From: OMOG01 sp041485845
Lineage (GTDB): Bacteria > Acidobacteriota > Terriglobia > Bryobacterales > Bryobacteraceae
Assembly (NCBI GenBank): GCA_041485845.1
Contig: JBGPKH010000094.1
Location: 1-18,981, forward strand
Direction of reading: 5' to 3'
DNA length: 18,981 bases
Shown here: piece after piece, positions 1 to 7,610 of the stretch
Numbering within the stretch: the first letter of the stretch is position 1
How the letters are laid out: each line of letters opens with the position of its first letter
Notes under the pieces: model-generated
Told to the model about the DNA's origin: nothing
The model's database searches: none
Seen by the model: only the letters and a program-made list of their open reading frames with translations
Translations under genes and position numbers: made by a program

Positions 1-1
1 C

Positions 2-466
2 CATTCGCTGATTAAGGCAAAGATGAAAGAGACCCACGCCGAGCTGGCCGGTGAAATGAGCGGACACATGTTCTTCGCCGACCGCTACTACGGTTTCGAC
101 GATGCCCTCTACGCCGCGTGCCGCCTGATGGAGATCGTGGCGCAATCCGGCCAGCCGCTCTCCCGCCAGCTAGCCGACCTGCCGCACACCGTCACCACGC
201 CCGAGATCCGCATCGATTGTCCGGACGAATTGAAGTTCGAAGTGGTGCGGCAGGCGAGCGCCGAACTGCGCGCCCGGCACAAGATCGTGGATGTCGATGG
301 GGTCCGCGTGCTCTTTGACCACGGATGGGGCCTGGTCCGCGCGTCCAACACCCAGCCCGTGCTGGTGATGCGTTTCGAAGCCACCACACCCGAGCTGCTG
401 CGCGCCTACCGCGCCGAGGTGGAATCCGTGGTGGAACGCGCGAAAGCAAGCGCGAGAACCGTTTAG
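2..466 (+). CDS. Phosphomannomutase/phosphoglucomutase, C-terminal part (5' end outside window)
   Basis: The gene is already open at the left edge; 154 C-terminal residues are visible and end in TAG at 464-466. The family (alpha-D-phosphohexomutase; AlgC/ManB type) interconverts hexose 1- and 6-phosphates in the cytoplasm, feeding nucleotide-sugar and polysaccharide synthesis. Two family signatures are readable. One is the sugar-recognition loop GEMSGH, followed by a segment reading FFADRYYGFDDALYA. The other is the phosphate-binding loop RASNTQP in the C-terminal domain, followed by VLVMRFEA. An internal ATG at 23 is not the true start, because HSLIKAK upstream continues the family sequence. 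The active-site Ser and metal-binding loops lie outside the window, so Man versus Glc specificity cannot be decided. No terminator directly follows the stop; the inverted repeat at 461-619 begins at the last codons. Confidence 0.9.
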   Translation, partial: HSLIKAKMKETHAELAGEMSGHMFFADRYYGFDDALYAACRLMEIVAQSGQPLSRQLADLPHTVTTPEIRIDCPDELKFEVVRQASAELRARHKIVDVDGVRVLFDHGWGLVRASNTQPVLVMRFEATTPELLRAYRAEVESVVERAKASARTV

Positions 467-619
467 CCACAAATGAACACAAAACACAAATGAACACAGC
501 GCATGGATGCCCAGGGACGCAGGTTCTGGCGCCCAGGCGCGGAGACCATTAGGTCAAACGCCGGCGAGAGCTTGAGTTGTTTCCGATTTGTGTTCATTCG
601 TGTTCATTTGTGGCTAAAC
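461..619. repeat. Long imperfect inverted repeat (arms 461-498 and 589-619)
   Basis: The left arm starts GTTTAGCCACAAATGAACAC and ends CAAATGAACACA. The right arm, reverse-complemented, starts with the same 20 bases and ends GAATGAACACA. The arms match except for a 7-base length difference in the middle. They enclose about 90 bases with no reading frame. Each arm is itself built from the tandem unit AAATGAACACA. A related GGCTAAACGT recurs at 612-621 and 651-660. The arms are much more AT-rich than the surrounding DNA, and the left arm includes the last codon and stop of the mutase gene. Similar AATGAACAC strings are remembered as dispersed short repeats in some Acidobacteria, Planctomycetes and Verrucomicrobia, but this was not checked. 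Confidence 0.8.
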
Positions 620-665
620 GTCTTTCTTAATTCTTGAAGTGTGGCTAAATGGCTAAACGTTCTTC

Positions 666-694
666 AAAAAAAAGGCCGGCTCCGGAGAGCCGGC
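666..694 (-). terminator. Intrinsic terminator, minus strand
   Basis: On the minus strand there is a perfect 8-bp stem GCCGGCTC / GAGCCGGC (675-694) with a 4-base loop, closely followed by eight U residues (666-673 are A on the plus strand). There is no T-run on the plus-strand side, so it terminates minus-strand transcription only, i.e. the gene at 825-1328 or an RNA processed from its 3' end. Confidence 0.88.
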
Positions 695-810
695 GATACC
701 GACCTGAGACTGAAGACCGTTCCCCCCGAAACCGTACCTCAGCCCCAGGTCTAGTGCTATCGACTCAGTACGAGCCCGACTCGTTACAGTTACATTTCCG
801 CAACCTGTAA
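675..810 (-). ncRNA. Candidate structured RNA / 3' UTR upstream of the minus-strand terminator
   Basis: Read on the minus strand, three hairpins precede or form the terminator. Hairpin 1 (810-784): about 10 bp with one bulged G and a GGAAAU loop. Hairpin 2 (751-701): a 15-bp stem, GACCUGGGGCUGAGG against CUUCAGUCUCAGGUC, with three G-U pairs; the loop holds a further 5-bp stem (GUUUC / GGAAC), and an outer CGAUA / UAUCG pairing extends the base. Hairpin 3 is the terminator. The G-U pairs exist only in the minus-strand RNA; on the plus strand they become A-C mismatches, so the structure is strand-specific. The region lies immediately after the stop of the 825-1328 gene and contains no reading frame I can support. 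No known RNA class was recognised: it lacks the SRP RNA core and any tmRNA T-arm. Confidence 0.5.
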
Positions 811-824
811 GGCGCCGCACACTC

Positions 825-1328
825 TCAGTTGCGGGAGCCGATGCTTTCCGTGCGGCCGGCCAGCGGCTGTACCACGCCGATGCCGCACACGGCCACCCCC
901 GTCTTGGTGAGGGCGCTCAAAAAGGTGGAGAAGAGTGCGTAAAACACCTGTTCCGTGAGCGCCTGTCTGCCCGGCAGCCGGAAACTGGCGGGCAGTTCTT
1001 TCGAAATGCTCAGCCGGACGGAATTGCGGTGGGGCTTGCCGCTCCGATCGCGCTTGTTGGCCAGGATCAAGGGAGTCTGCATCACCGCGCCCGACCGTCC
1101 GTCCACATAGAACTGGCACCGCGAGAACCACCCCAGGTTGGCCGGATCGGCCGCATCGAACAGCAGCAGGGGCCCCTCGCGTCCGGGCGTGCTGATGTCG
1201 AGCTGGATGACCCGCTGGCTGTCTTTAGTCCGCGTCTCGAACCCCGCCTGCCTGGCGATATTGGTGATGACCTCCGGCTGAAGTTCCAGGTATATCAGCT
1301 TATGTTGTCCCGCCTGGAGTACTTGCAT
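825..1328 (-). CDS. Conserved-looking hypothetical protein (167 aa)
   Basis: I do not recognise this protein. The chosen start is ATG at 1328, giving MQVLQAGQHKLIYLELQPEV. The frame stays open up to a GTG near 1439, but that would run into the promoter region of the divergent glucosidase, and its added residues look like shadow sequence. A TACAAT hexamer at 1340-1345 lies 11 bases before the ATG and fits a -10 box. The protein is soluble in appearance: no signal peptide or membrane segment, a mixed alpha/beta pattern, then a Lys/Arg-rich stretch (NKRDRSGKPHRNSVRLS). A hydrophobic segment VFYALFSTFLSAL lies near the C-terminus. The gene is divergent from the GH3 gene and is followed by the structured region and terminator at 810-666. 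Base usage is like its neighbours. Confidence 0.6.
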   Translation of the reverse strand: MQVLQAGQHKLIYLELQPEVITNIARQAGFETRTKDSQRVIQLDISTPGREGPLLLFDAADPANLGWFSRCQFYVDGRSGAVMQTPLILANKRDRSGKPHRNSVRLSISKELPASFRLPGRQALTEQVFYALFSTFLSALTKTGVAVCGIGVVQPLAGRTESIGSRN

Positions 1329-1339
1329 GACGAAGGGCC

Positions 1340-1345
1340 ATTGTA
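1340..1345 (-). promoter_or_regulatory. -10-like TACAAT upstream of the 825-1328 gene
   Basis: TACAAT on the minus strand, 11 bases upstream of the chosen ATG. No convincing -35 is visible 16-18 bases further upstream. The same hexamer precedes the sigma-factor gene (3393) and the Gly-rich gene (13833). Confidence 0.35.
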
Positions 1346-1377
1346 GCGCAGGCGTCTGTTGTTCGTGGACACTCCGC

Positions 1378-1406
1378 TTGGGGCGGGCCGCGAAACATGC
1401 TACAAC
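1378..1406 (+). promoter_or_regulatory. Putative sigma-70 promoter of the GH3 gene
   Basis: TTGGGG (1378-1383) and TACAAC (1401-1406) are separated by exactly 17 bases. Transcription would start near 1413, leaving a leader of about 40 nt that contains the AGGAG ribosome site at 1441-1445. The match to consensus is partial at both boxes. Confidence 0.4.
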
Positions 1407-1452
1407 CCTATCGGTAGCGCCTCCCGCAGCGTTGCCCAAAAGGAGCTGGTTG

Positions 1453-3264
1453 ATGAAAAAAGTCCGGTTGTCCGCAGCAGTCGCTATCGCCGCCCTGGGT
1501 GGCTTTCTCCTGGCTTTTGCCGCGTCCGCGCCGAAGGCGCTTTCCTCCTACGACCCGCAGGTCAAACCGCTGCTGTCCCGCATGACCCTGGAAGAAAAGA
1601 TCGGGCAGATGACCCAACCCGAGCAGGATGCCTTGAAAGATCCCGCCGATCTCGAGAACCTGTTCATCGGTTCTGTGCTGAGCGGCGGCAACTCGGATCC
1701 CAAGGAAGGCAACGGCCTCAAAGCCTGGACCGATCTCTACGACCGCATCCAGGACCACTCCCGGAAAACCCGCCTCCAGATCCCCATCCTGTACGGTATC
1801 GATGCGCTGCACGGCCACAACAACGTGCTCGGAGCCGTCATCTTCCCGCACAACATCGGGCTCGGCTGCACGCGCAATCCCGCCCTCGTCGAAAAGGCCG
1901 GGCGCATCACCGCGGAAGAGGTCCGCGCCACCGGAATCCAATGGACCTTCGCCCCCTGCGTGACCGTGCCGCAGGATATCCGCTGGGGCAGGACCTACGA
2001 GGGCTTCTCCGAAGATCCGAAGATCGTCGCCGAACTGGGCGAAGCGGCGGTCCGCGGACTGCAGGGCGCCGACCTGGCGAACCCTCTCTCCGTCCTCGCC
2101 TGCGCCAAGCACTTCATCGGCGATGGCGGCACCACCTTCGGCTCCACGCGCAACGGCAAGGGCCTGGATCAAGGCGACACACGCGTGGACGAAGCCACGC
2201 TGCGCAGAGTCCACCTGCCCGGCTACGTCGCCGCCATCAAGCAGGGCGTCGGCACCATCATGCCCTCCTACAACAGTTGGAATGGCGTGAAGTGCTCGGC
2301 CAGCAAGCGCCTGCTCACCGAGATCCTCAAGCAGGAACTCGGCTTCGAAGGCTTCCTGATCTCCGACTACAACGCCATCGACCAGATCACCCGCGATTAC
2401 AAGGAAGCCATCGCCATCTCCATCAACGCCGGCATGGACATGGCGATGGTGCCGACCCGCTACCGCGAGTACCTTGCGAACCTGAAGGCTCTGGTCGAAG
2501 AGGGCAAAGTGCCGATGTCGCGCATCGATGACGCGGTCACCCGCATCCTCCGCGTGAAGTTCGCCCTCGGGCTGATGGACAAAAACCGCTCGCAGCTCGC
2601 CGACCGCAGCGTGCAGAAGACCTTCGGCTCGCCCGAGCACCGGCAGGTCGCGCGGCAGGCGGTTCGCGAGTCGCTGGTGCTGCTCAAGAACGAGCGCAAG
2701 GCGCTGCCGATCTCGAAGAGTGCGGCGCGCATCCACGTCGGCGGCAAGAGTGCGGACGATATTGGCAACCAGTGCGGCGGATGGACCATCGCGTGGCAGG
2801 GAGCCGCCGGAGCCGTCACCACGGGGGGGACCACTATCCTGTCCGCTATCCGGAACACGGTGGCCAAGGGCGCCCAAGTGACTTTCTCAAAGGATGGCAG
2901 CGGGACTGCGGGCTCGAGCGCCGGCGTGCTGGTGATCGGCGAGCGTCCCTACGCCGAAATGAATGGCGACCGCCCCGACCTCACGCTGGCGCAAGAGGAT
3001 CTCGACGCGTTCCGCAACATGAAGAGCGCGGGGATTCCGGTGGTGGTGATCCTGATCTCCGGGCGGCCCATGATTCTCGGCGAGCTTCTCGATCGAGCGG
3101 ACGCAGTCCTCGCGGCCTGGCTGCCGGGCACCGAAGGCCAGGGCGTCGCCGACGTGCTCTTCGGAGATTACCGGCCGAGCGGCAAGCTCTCCTACTCCTG
3201 GCCGCGCGCGGTGGCGCAGACGCCCCCGCTGTTCACGGTCGGATACGGGCTGAAGTACGAGTGA
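1453..3264 (+). CDS. Exported GH3 beta-glucosidase / exo-beta-glucanase (ExoI-like)
   Basis: 603 aa. The start is ATG 1453, preceded by AAAAGGAG; the frame is open further upstream but a signal peptide begins here (MKKVRLSAAVAIAALGGFLL, likely cut near ASA, residues 24-26). It is a glycoside hydrolase family 3 enzyme, hydrolysing beta-glucosides or short beta-glucans from the non-reducing end in the periplasm or outside. The (beta/alpha)8 domain carries KHFIGDGGT from Lys219. The nucleophile is Asp305 in GFLISDYNAID. The second domain holds GERPYAEMNGD (496-506); by analogy with barley ExoI, Glu502 is the acid/base. QCGGWT supplies Trp444, which corresponds to one of the two tryptophans clamping substrate in ExoI. 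The other, after the nucleophile, is Tyr306 here. The ending ISGRP...AAWLPGTEGQG...LFGDY...GYGL is typical of ExoI-type enzymes. Length is normal and the gene is apparently intact and monocistronic. Exact substrate is not determinable. Confidence 0.93.
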   Translation: MKKVRLSAAVAIAALGGFLLAFAASAPKALSSYDPQVKPLLSRMTLEEKIGQMTQPEQDALKDPADLENLFIGSVLSGGNSDPKEGNGLKAWTDLYDRIQDHSRKTRLQIPILYGIDALHGHNNVLGAVIFPHNIGLGCTRNPALVEKAGRITAEEVRATGIQWTFAPCVTVPQDIRWGRTYEGFSEDPKIVAELGEAAVRGLQGADLANPLSVLACAKHFIGDGGTTFGSTRNGKGLDQGDTRVDEATLRRVHLPGYVAAIKQGVGTIMPSYNSWNGVKCSASKRLLTEILKQELGFEGFLISDYNAIDQITRDYKEAIAISINAGMDMAMVPTRYREYLANLKALVEEGKVPMSRIDDAVTRILRVKFALGLMDKNRSQLADRSVQKTFGSPEHRQVARQAVRESLVLLKNERKALPISKSAARIHVGGKSADDIGNQCGGWTIAWQGAAGAVTTGGTTILSAIRNTVAKGAQVTFSKDGSGTAGSSAGVLVIGERPYAEMNGDRPDLTLAQEDLDAFRNMKSAGIPVVVILISGRPMILGELLDRADAVLAAWLPGTEGQGVADVLFGDYRPSGKLSYSWPRAVAQTPPLFTVGYGLKYE

Positions 3265-3392
3265 GCGAGTTGGCGCACCCGTCAGCCGCGCGCTGCGGCC
3301 GACAGTAAGTGGATCGCCGGCACGCCCGTTATCCAAACGGCAAATCAGGTATTGAGGGTCATATTATCGTCTCGCGCCGTTGTAAGTTGCGG

Positions 3393-3413
3393 TACAATTG
3401 ACCCAACCAGGAG
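3393..3413 (+). promoter_or_regulatory. -10 box and ribosome site of the sigma-factor operon
   Basis: TACAAT at 3393-3398 would start transcription near 3405. AGGAG at 3409-3413 lies 5 bases before GTG 3419. This spacing favours GTG 3419 over TTG 3398, which overlaps the -10 box. No clear -35 is seen. The rest of 3265-3392 holds only weak 5-bp hairpins and no gene. Confidence 0.5.
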
Positions 3414-3418
3414 TGGCT

Positions 3419-3991
3419 GTGGCGCCTTCCGACGGGGAAATTACGCGTTTGCTCGCGGCGATGAAGCACGGCGATCGGAACGCCGAGGGGCATCTCATCG
3501 ATCTGGTCTATCGCGATTTTCACGCCATCGCCCAGCACTACATGCGGAAGGAACGCCCCGACCACACCCTTCAGCCCACAGCCTTGGTCCACGAAGCGTA
3601 TATCCGGCTCATGCAGGACCATGCCGTGGACTGGCACGGCCGCGCCCACTTTTTCGCCGCCGCCTCCGTCGTCATGCGCCGGATCCTGGTGGATCATGCC
3701 CGCCAGCGTGCCGCCGCCAAACGTCCGGCCGGAAAACAGAGGGTGGACCTGAACGATTTCATGGCCTGGGACAGCCCGCGGATCGACCAATTGCTCTTCC
3801 TGGATGAAGCCCTCACGAAACTGGCGGAATGGGATGGGCGCCGGGCGCGCCTGGTCGAAATGATGTATTTCGGCGGCCTCACGGAGGAGGAAGCCGCCGC
3901 CGTGCTGGGGGTATCGGTGCGCACTGTCAAGCGCGATTGGAGCGCCGCGCGTGCCTGGCTTCACGCGCAATTCGGCAGGAGCCCGAGATGA
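3419..3991 (+). CDS. ECF-family RNA polymerase sigma factor
   Basis: 190 aa from GTG 3419, chosen because AGGAG stands 5 bases before it; TTG 3398 would add seven residues. It is a group 4 (ECF) sigma factor of the TIGR02999-like type common in Acidobacteria and Planctomycetes. Region 2 includes HLIDLVYRDFHAIAQHYMRK and the family signature TLQPTALVHEAYIRL. Region 4 carries the helix-turn-helix LTEEEAAAVLGVSVRTVKRDW. It would direct polymerase to a dedicated set of promoters. No anti-sigma factor gene is adjacent. Instead its stop overlaps the start of a Ser/Thr kinase gene (ATGA, 3988-3991), so the two are translationally coupled. Control by the kinase is the likely arrangement for this class, but nothing in the sequence proves it. 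Confidence 0.92.
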   Translation: MAPSDGEITRLLAAMKHGDRNAEGHLIDLVYRDFHAIAQHYMRKERPDHTLQPTALVHEAYIRLMQDHAVDWHGRAHFFAAASVVMRRILVDHARQRAAAKRPAGKQRVDLNDFMAWDSPRIDQLLFLDEALTKLAEWDGRRARLVEMMYFGGLTEEEAAAVLGVSVRTVKRDWSAARAWLHAQFGRSPR

Positions 3992-6900
3992 CCGCGGAAC
4001 GCTGGCATCGGGTGACTGCGATCTTCCACTCCGCCCTGGAGCAACCCCAGACCCAGGTGGAGGAGTTTCTCCGCGGGGAATGCGGTGGCGACCTGGAGAT
4101 GCACTCGGAGGTTCGCCGCATGTTGCAGGAGTATTCGCGCAGCGGCTTCCTCGACCGCGTGCCGCTGGGGGCCGATGCCGCCCAAACGGTCTTTGCCGAA
4201 GGACAGCTCGTTTCGGGCCGTTACCGCATCGTCCGGTTCCTGAGCCGCGGCGGGATGGGCGAGGTTTACGAAGCCGAGGACCAGGACTTGAAGGAGCGCG
4301 TGGCGCTCAAGACTTTGCTCCCCGAGATTGCCGCCGACGCGCGCATGATCGCCCGCTTCAAGCAGGAGATCCAGCTTTCGCGCAAGATCTCGCACCCCAA
4401 CGTCTGCCGCGTATTCGACCTCGCGCGGCATCCGGCCGACGGTTCGCCGGCGGACACGACGTTCTTCCTCACGATGGAACTCCTGCCCGGGGAGACCTTG
4501 TCGGCCAAGCTCGAGCGCGAGGGTCGTCTGGCCTGCGAGAACGCTCTGCCATTGCTCCATCAAATGGCGGACGCGTTGGAAGCGGCGCACCGCGCCGGCA
4601 TCGTCCATCGCGACTTCAAGCCGTCGAACGTGATGCTGGTCCCGGCAGGGGAAGGGCTGCGACTGGTGGTCACCGATTTCGGCCTGGCGCGCAGTTTCGC
4701 TCCTTCGGGCGAAACCACCGCCACGCTGTCGGGGACCGTGGTGGGGACGCTCGATTACATGGCGCCCGAGTTGCTGACCGGCCAGCCGGCGTCCGCCCAG
4801 TCCGACATCTACGCGCTGGGTATGGCGGCCTATCGCATGGTCACGGGCGTCCTGCCGTTCAAATCGGACACACCTCTGGCGGGAGCGATTCTGCGGTCGA
4901 AGGTGCCGGTGCCTTCGCTCCGGTCGTTGGTTCCGGACATAGATCCGAACTGGGAGCGGGCGATCCTCCGCGCGCTCGACCCCGAGCCCGCACGTCGCTT
5001 CTCGCGGACGTCGGAATTCGTCGCGGCCCTGAGGGGGGAAGCGGCGTCGGTGACGGTGTCGCTGCCGATCATGACACGGCGGAGGTGGTTCGCGGCGGCA
5101 GTGGCGCTGCTGGCCGTGATCGCCGGATGGGTGGCGTGGCGCACCTGGAGGCAGACTCGAAATCAGCCGTCGCCCGAAGCCGCGATGCTCTACCGCAAAG
5201 GCGTCGACGACATCCACGCGGGCGCGTATTTCGCCGCCACCAGGGCGTTGGGCGAGGCTGTGCGCGTGGCGCCTCATTTCGGACTGGCGCACGCGCGGCT
5301 AGCGGAGGCGTGGGTGGAACTGGAAATGTCGGACAAGGCCAGAGAGGCGATGCTGCTTGCACTGGGCGAAGACATCTCGGGGCTTTCCAGACTGGACCGC
5401 CTCCAACTGGAAGCCGTGCATCGAACCGTTACCAGGGAATTCGCCGCGGCGGTCGAGAAGTACGAGCAGATGCATCAGTTCGCTGCTCAGGAAAGCGACA
5501 TCGATCTGGACCTAGGCCGGGCTTACCAGAGTGCCTCGCAACCCGACAAGGCGATCGAATGCTATCGACGCGCTGCGGAAGGACCTTCGCACAATCCCGC
5601 GGCGTGGTTGAGTCTTGCAGTCCTCTACGACCGTCGCTCCGACGCGCCGCACTCCGAGACCACCTTTCAGCAGGCGGACCAACTCTATCAGCTAACCAGT
5701 AATCTGGAGGGACTGACCGAGGTAGCCTTTCAACGAGGCGTAGCCGCCGATCGTCGTAGTCGCTTCGACCAGGCCGCGGGGTTTCTCCGAAAGGCCCTCG
5801 AGAACGCACGCCTTGCCGGCAATACTCACCAGGAGATCCGCGCCAAACTCCAGTTCGCCAACCACTACTATCAATCGGGAGATGCCCCGCGCGCCGAACA
5901 GTACGCGCGCGAGGCGATCGATACCGCCCGAGCTAACCAGATGGAATCCTTCGCCATCGGCGGCATCATCCAGTTGGGCCACGCCTATCGAGGCAAAGGC
6001 GATCTCCAGGGGGCTGAAAACCAGTACCGCGAAGCTCTCGCCTTGGCGCGGCGGGCCAACGCATCCCGCAGGGTGGCTCAGAGTCTCCTTTCCCTGGCGT
6101 CGCTCCACGCACGGCTCGGCCGCTCCGAAGAAACCGCCCGCGAGGCTCGGGAGGCACTCGCCTTTTACCAGCCAAATGGGTTCGCGCAGGAATCCTCGCA
6201 GTGCCTGGTCCTGCTGGGCCGCGCGCAGCGCAACCAGGGAGATCTCGAAGGCGCTCGGGATTCGTTTCAACGGTCTCTGGAAGCTGCGGAAAAAGCGGGG
6301 GACCGCGATTCTCTGGCTTTGGCCCACGAATCGCTCGGTTCCCTGCAATCCGCCCTTGAGAACTATCCCGAGGCGCTGAACCATTTTCAGAAAGATCTGG
6401 GCTTCAGCGCCGACCCGCGCGGTAAGTGCGCTGCGCGTCTTCTCGTTGGCGGCATTCTTGGGGTGCTCGGGAGGTACGGGGATGCTCGCCAAATGTTCGA
6501 CGCCGCCGATCCGGAGGCCGCCCCATTCCCTTCGCTTCGCCTCGATCTCATGCGCGTCCGGGCCGAGATGGCGCTCAGCGAAGGCCGCTACTCCGATGCT
6601 GCGGTATTATCTCGTGGTGCTCTCGCCGCCGCCGGACAGGATCTGCCCCTTAAGGCCAGATTGCAGGGATCCCTGGGGCAGGCTCAAATTGCCCTGGGAA
6701 ACAAGCGCGAAGGGCTTCGGAATTGCGCGGAGTCCATGCGAGCCATCGAGTCTCAAGGCAATGTGGCCGCGCTTCTTAGCGCGCGCCTGACATTGGCCCA
6801 GGCACGATTCGATACCGGCGCCGCGGGCGCCGGGCAACTCCTGCACGAACTCGAACCGGAACTCGCCGCTCGCCCGGAATCCCGCTGGCGGGCGCTCGCT

Positions 6901-7059
6901 CTGAAGGCTCGCCTGGACCCCCAGGCTGTTACGCCCGCCCGCGAGGCGCTCGACGACCTTCGTCGTCTGTGGAAGGACAGCGCCTTCCAGCAATACTTGT
7001 CGCGCCCCGACATCCAAAAACTTTCACGGCCCCTCTTAGGGACAATTTCCGCCAAATAA
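3988..7059 (+). CDS. Membrane Ser/Thr protein kinase with TPR sensor region
   Basis: 1023 aa. The start is ATG 3988, overlapping the sigma-factor stop, with AGGAG 6 bases upstream. An N-terminal segment of about 75 aa (MTAERWHRVTAIFHSALEQP) is typical of kinases paired with this sigma type. The kinase domain spans about 79-350: P-loop RGGMGEVYEA with Ser86 in place of the usual first Gly, ATP-binding Lys108 (VALK), catalytic HRDFKPSN with Asp209, DFG at 230-232, then GTLDYMAPE and SDIYALG. It is an RD kinase with all key residues, so probably active. One membrane helix lies at about 368-386, preceded by RRR. About 640 residues follow with many tetratricopeptide repeats (e.g. LGRAYQSASQPDKAIECYRRA; LGHAYRGKGDLQGAENQYREA). 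Topology: kinase inside, TPRs outside. The TPRs may bind a peptide or partner. The downstream small exported protein (15 bases away) is a candidate. Confidence 0.93.
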   Translation: MTAERWHRVTAIFHSALEQPQTQVEEFLRGECGGDLEMHSEVRRMLQEYSRSGFLDRVPLGADAAQTVFAEGQLVSGRYRIVRFLSRGGMGEVYEAEDQDLKERVALKTLLPEIAADARMIARFKQEIQLSRKISHPNVCRVFDLARHPADGSPADTTFFLTMELLPGETLSAKLEREGRLACENALPLLHQMADALEAAHRAGIVHRDFKPSNVMLVPAGEGLRLVVTDFGLARSFAPSGETTATLSGTVVGTLDYMAPELLTGQPASAQSDIYALGMAAYRMVTGVLPFKSDTPLAGAILRSKVPVPSLRSLVPDIDPNWERAILRALDPEPARRFSRTSEFVAALRGEAASVTVSLPIMTRRRWFAAAVALLAVIAGWVAWRTWRQTRNQPSPEAAMLYRKGVDDIHAGAYFAATRALGEAVRVAPHFGLAHARLAEAWVELEMSDKAREAMLLALGEDISGLSRLDRLQLEAVHRTVTREFAAAVEKYEQMHQFAAQESDIDLDLGRAYQSASQPDKAIECYRRAAEGPSHNPAAWLSLAVLYDRRSDAPHSETTFQQADQLYQLTSNLEGLTEVAFQRGVAADRRSRFDQAAGFLRKALENARLAGNTHQEIRAKLQFANHYYQSGDAPRAEQYAREAIDTARANQMESFAIGGIIQLGHAYRGKGDLQGAENQYREALALARRANASRRVAQSLLSLASLHARLGRSEETAREAREALAFYQPNGFAQESSQCLVLLGRAQRNQGDLEGARDSFQRSLEAAEKAGDRDSLALAHESLGSLQSALENYPEALNHFQKDLGFSADPRGKCAARLLVGGILGVLGRYGDARQMFDAADPEAAPFPSLRLDLMRVRAEMALSEGRYSDAAVLSRGALAAAGQDLPLKARLQGSLGQAQIALGNKREGLRNCAESMRAIESQGNVAALLSARLTLAQARFDTGAAGAGQLLHELEPELAARPESRWRALALKARLDPQAVTPAREALDDLRRLWKDSAFQQYLSRPDIQKLSRPLLGTISAK

Positions 7060-7074
7060 TGAGAGGAGAAAAAC

Positions 7075-7572
7075 ATGGACCAAATGATGCCGCTGCTGTT
7101 CACGTTGCTGCCCATGGCGGGCATGGCTTTAGCTGCCAAGAGTCGCAAGAAGGTAAAGATAAAAACGGATCTCGACTCCGATGTCGTTGTCAAGGACAGC
7201 GGAGGAAAGAGAGGCAAGGCCCCGGGGATTCTCGTCAGCCACAGAGGATTGGGATTACCGGGTGGGGATACGATCACGAACGTTAAGGCGGTGTTTTATG
7301 AGGATGATAACGGCAACCATATCGACCTCCAAAAAGCCATAGTTTTGGTGATCAAGTTTGGAAACAAAAGAACTCTGCGGTGGGACATTACGACTCATGT
7401 AATGACCGTAAAGCTCGGCGGAAAGCCCCAATCAGACAATGAATTGGTGTTGGGCGGCGAGAATGTGGGTACCGTCGATTTGTCAGCGACGAATGGGGAC
7501 GGATCTTTCAACGAGCTTTCCACCCTGATCGCCCCAGGCAAGGTCTTCTTTGTTCGTCTCGCTAGAGTGTAA
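7075..7572 (+). CDS. Small predicted exported protein of unknown function, last gene of the sigma/kinase operon
   Basis: 165 aa, ATG 7075 with a strong GAGGAG ribosome site, only 15 bases after the kinase stop. The N-terminus MDQMMPLLFTLLPMAGMALA, followed by AKSRKK, looks like a signal peptide or signal anchor, though it lacks a positive charge at the very start. The mature part is rich in beta-strand-like stretches (ITNVKAVFYEDD, AIVLVIKFGNKRTLRWDITT, NELVLGGENVGTVDL) and suggests a small beta-sandwich. I do not recognise the family. Codon use is visibly more AT-rich than in the flanking genes, which suggests recent acquisition or relaxed codon selection. Position suggests a partner or target of the kinase's external TPR region. 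That is inference only. Confidence 0.75.
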   Translation: MDQMMPLLFTLLPMAGMALAAKSRKKVKIKTDLDSDVVVKDSGGKRGKAPGILVSHRGLGLPGGDTITNVKAVFYEDDNGNHIDLQKAIVLVIKFGNKRTLRWDITTHVMTVKLGGKPQSDNELVLGGENVGTVDLSATNGDGSFNELSTLIAPGKVFFVRLARV

Positions 7573-7610
7573 CACTGGCCGCCGTTTCAAGCTCAGTCGT
7601 GTCCGCATCC

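Noticed and set aside
675..810. SRP RNA, 6S RNA or tmRNA as the identity of the structured region
   Set aside because: The SRP GGAAGGxAGCA core, the tmRNA tag frame and T-arm, and the long open-bubble 6S layout were all looked for and not seen.
1408..2877. 489-codon minus-strand frame opposite the GH3 gene
   Set aside because: Shadow of the GH3 reading frame; composition is typical of complement translation and no motif is visible.
3285..3299. Hairpin GCCGC-GCGCT-GCGGC after the GH3 stop as a terminator
   Set aside because: Only 5 bp and no U-run follows; such stems are common by chance at this GC content.
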